From Anaerolineae bacterium (lineage in GTDB: Bacteria; Chloroflexota; Anaerolineae; Aggregatilineales; Aggregatilineaceae), in the NCBI GenBank assembly GCA_027494015.1, contig JAOSJP010000001.1:682001-746000 (forward strand): DNA of 64,000 nt, read 5' to 3'. Positions 63,091-64,000 of the stretch are shown in pieces (the first letter of the stretch is position 1; each line of letters begins with the position of its first letter). A program made the translations under genes and the position numbers. The notes beneath the pieces are model-generated. The model worked only from the letters and a program-made list of their open reading frames with translations, made no database searches and was not told where the DNA came from.

Positions 63091-64000
63091 TCAGCGGTCG
63101 GCGTCGCCCAGCACAATGTCAACCGTACCGATGATGCCCACCAGGTCAGCGATGAGGTACCCCTTGGATAGATGGGGCAGCGCGCTCAGGTGGATGAAGC
63201 TCGGCGTGCGGAAGTGCACGCGCCAGGGCTTCGGGCTGCCGTCGCTGATCAGGTAGCAACCCAGCTCGCCGCGCGGACTCTCGACCCGCACGTAGACTTC
63301 CCCTTCGGGCGGGCAGAAGCCCTCGGTCCACAGCTTGAAGTGGTGAATGACCGCCTCCATGCTCGTGCCCAGCTCGGAGCGCGGCGGCGGAACGTACTTG
63401 CGGTTGTTGGAGCGAACCGGGCCGCCCGGCAGATTGTCAATCGCCTGCTGCACGATGCGCAGACTCTGGCGCATCTCCTCAACGCGAATCAGATAGCGGT
63501 CGTACACGTCGCCATGCTGGCCGAGCGGCACATCGAACTCAAACTGCTCGTAGCTGCTGTAGGGGATCGCCTTGCGAATGTCCCAGTTGATGCCCGACCC
63601 GCGCAGTGTCGGCCCCGTGCAGCCGAGAGCAACAGCATCCTGCGCCGACAGAAACCCAATGGCCTGCGTGCGGTCAAGCCACAGCGGGTTGTCTGTCAGC
63701 AGGCGCTCGTAATCATCAATACGGGCCGGGAAGTAGCTGATGAAGTCGCGCACCGCCGGCTCAAACTCCTCCGGCGTATCGCGCCACAGCCCGCCAGGCC
63801 GGAAGTAGGTGGTCATCATGCGCTGCCCGGAGACTATCTCGAAGATGTCTTGCAGCTTCTCGCGCTCGCGGAAACAGTACAGGAACACGCTCATCGCGCC
63901 GATATCCAGCGCGTGCGTGCCCAGCCACACCAGATGGCTGTTGATGCGCGTCAGCTCGGCCAGCAGCACGCGCAGGTACTGCGCCCTGGGGGGTACGTCG
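63091..64000 (-). CDS. nuoD: NADH-quinone oxidoreductase subunit D (partial, runs off the window end)
   Basis: About 300 C-terminal residues of the 49-kDa-type subunit are visible; the N-terminus lies beyond 64000. The sequence has YLRVLLAELTRINSHLVWLG, YFRPGGLWRD, TGPTLRGSGINWDIRK, then ESPRGELGCYLISDGSPKPW and IIGTVDIVLGDADR at the C-terminus. The frame stays open to the window edge. It forms part of the quinone-binding interface with NuoB and NuoH. Confidence 0.96.
   Translation of the reverse strand, partial: DVPPRAQYLRVLLAELTRINSHLVWLGTHALDIGAMSVFLYCFREREKLQDIFEIVSGQRMMTTYFRPGGLWRDTPEEFEPAVRDFISYFPARIDDYERLLTDNPLWLDRTQAIGFLSAQDAVALGCTGPTLRGSGINWDIRKAIPYSSYEQFEFDVPLGQHGDVYDRYLIRVEEMRQSLRIVQQAIDNLPGGPVRSNNRKYVPPPRSELGTSMEAVIHHFKLWTEGFCPPEGEVYVRVESPRGELGCYLISDGSPKPWRVHFRTPSFIHLSALPHLSKGYLIADLVGIIGTVDIVLGDADR

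Overview
The window is high-GC DNA (by eye well above 60% G+C) packed with bacterial genes, most on the minus strand. Complex I operon content, a Tad pilus locus without an outer-membrane secretin, long-form HPF, GT-C membrane glycosyltransferases and paired M16 peptidases together suggest a Chloroflexota genome, probably Anaerolineae-like. That placement is inference from gene style and has not been tested by any search.

Layout. 1-5.1 kb: AlbA_2/HATPase regulator, lon and folC (minus). 5.6-10 kb: an Ig-like surface protein, a PhnD-type lipoprotein and two family 2 glycosyltransferases (plus). 10-20.8 kb: a nucleotidyltransferase-like gene, then a Tad pilus operon (cpaB-tadZ-tadA-tadB-tadC) running into comF and hpf, with a NarL-type response regulator and its soluble kinase upstream. 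20.9-36.6 kb: an envelope-polysaccharide region with five translationally linked GT-C membrane proteins, a threonine-dehydrogenase-like epimerase, acpS, an M16 active/inactive pair, ugd, an amine-oxidase-like flavoprotein and a UPF0104 flippase-like protein. 37-43 kb: a SWIM zinc-finger miniprotein with a promoter/terminator leader, a PspC/toastrack pair, a double GNAT and an oligopeptide-binding protein. 43.3-48.2 kb: two tandem membrane-anchored paralogues, tRNA-Leu(CAA), an ECF sigma/anti-sigma pair, a Nudix hydrolase and an SDR. 48.8-64 kb: a complex I operon (nuoD partial, nuoE to nuoN) with two extra genes, a GNAT and a TPR-like protein.

How the genes work together. The Tad genes build a type IVc pilus and may be co-transcribed with comF and hpf. 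The GT-C cluster with ugd, the flavoprotein and UPF0104 fits synthesis of surface glycans or glycolipids. The nuo operon encodes the proton-pumping NADH:quinone oxidoreductase. Its NuoJ carries about 190 extra residues resembling DUF4397 between the last two membrane helices, which is the most unusual protein feature here.

Sequence quality and repeats. Four genes (tadZ, cpaB, an M16 peptidase, the flavoprotein) are split by single-base frameshifts, three of them in G/C homopolymers, and one lipoprotein appears to start with ATC. Either the assembly has indel errors or several genes are decaying. Intergenic DNA holds at least five copies of a roughly 200-bp hairpin-cored repeat in both orientations, plus a 189-bp MITE-like element with 17-bp terminal inverted repeats. 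No CRISPR array, rRNA, transposase gene or prophage was seen.
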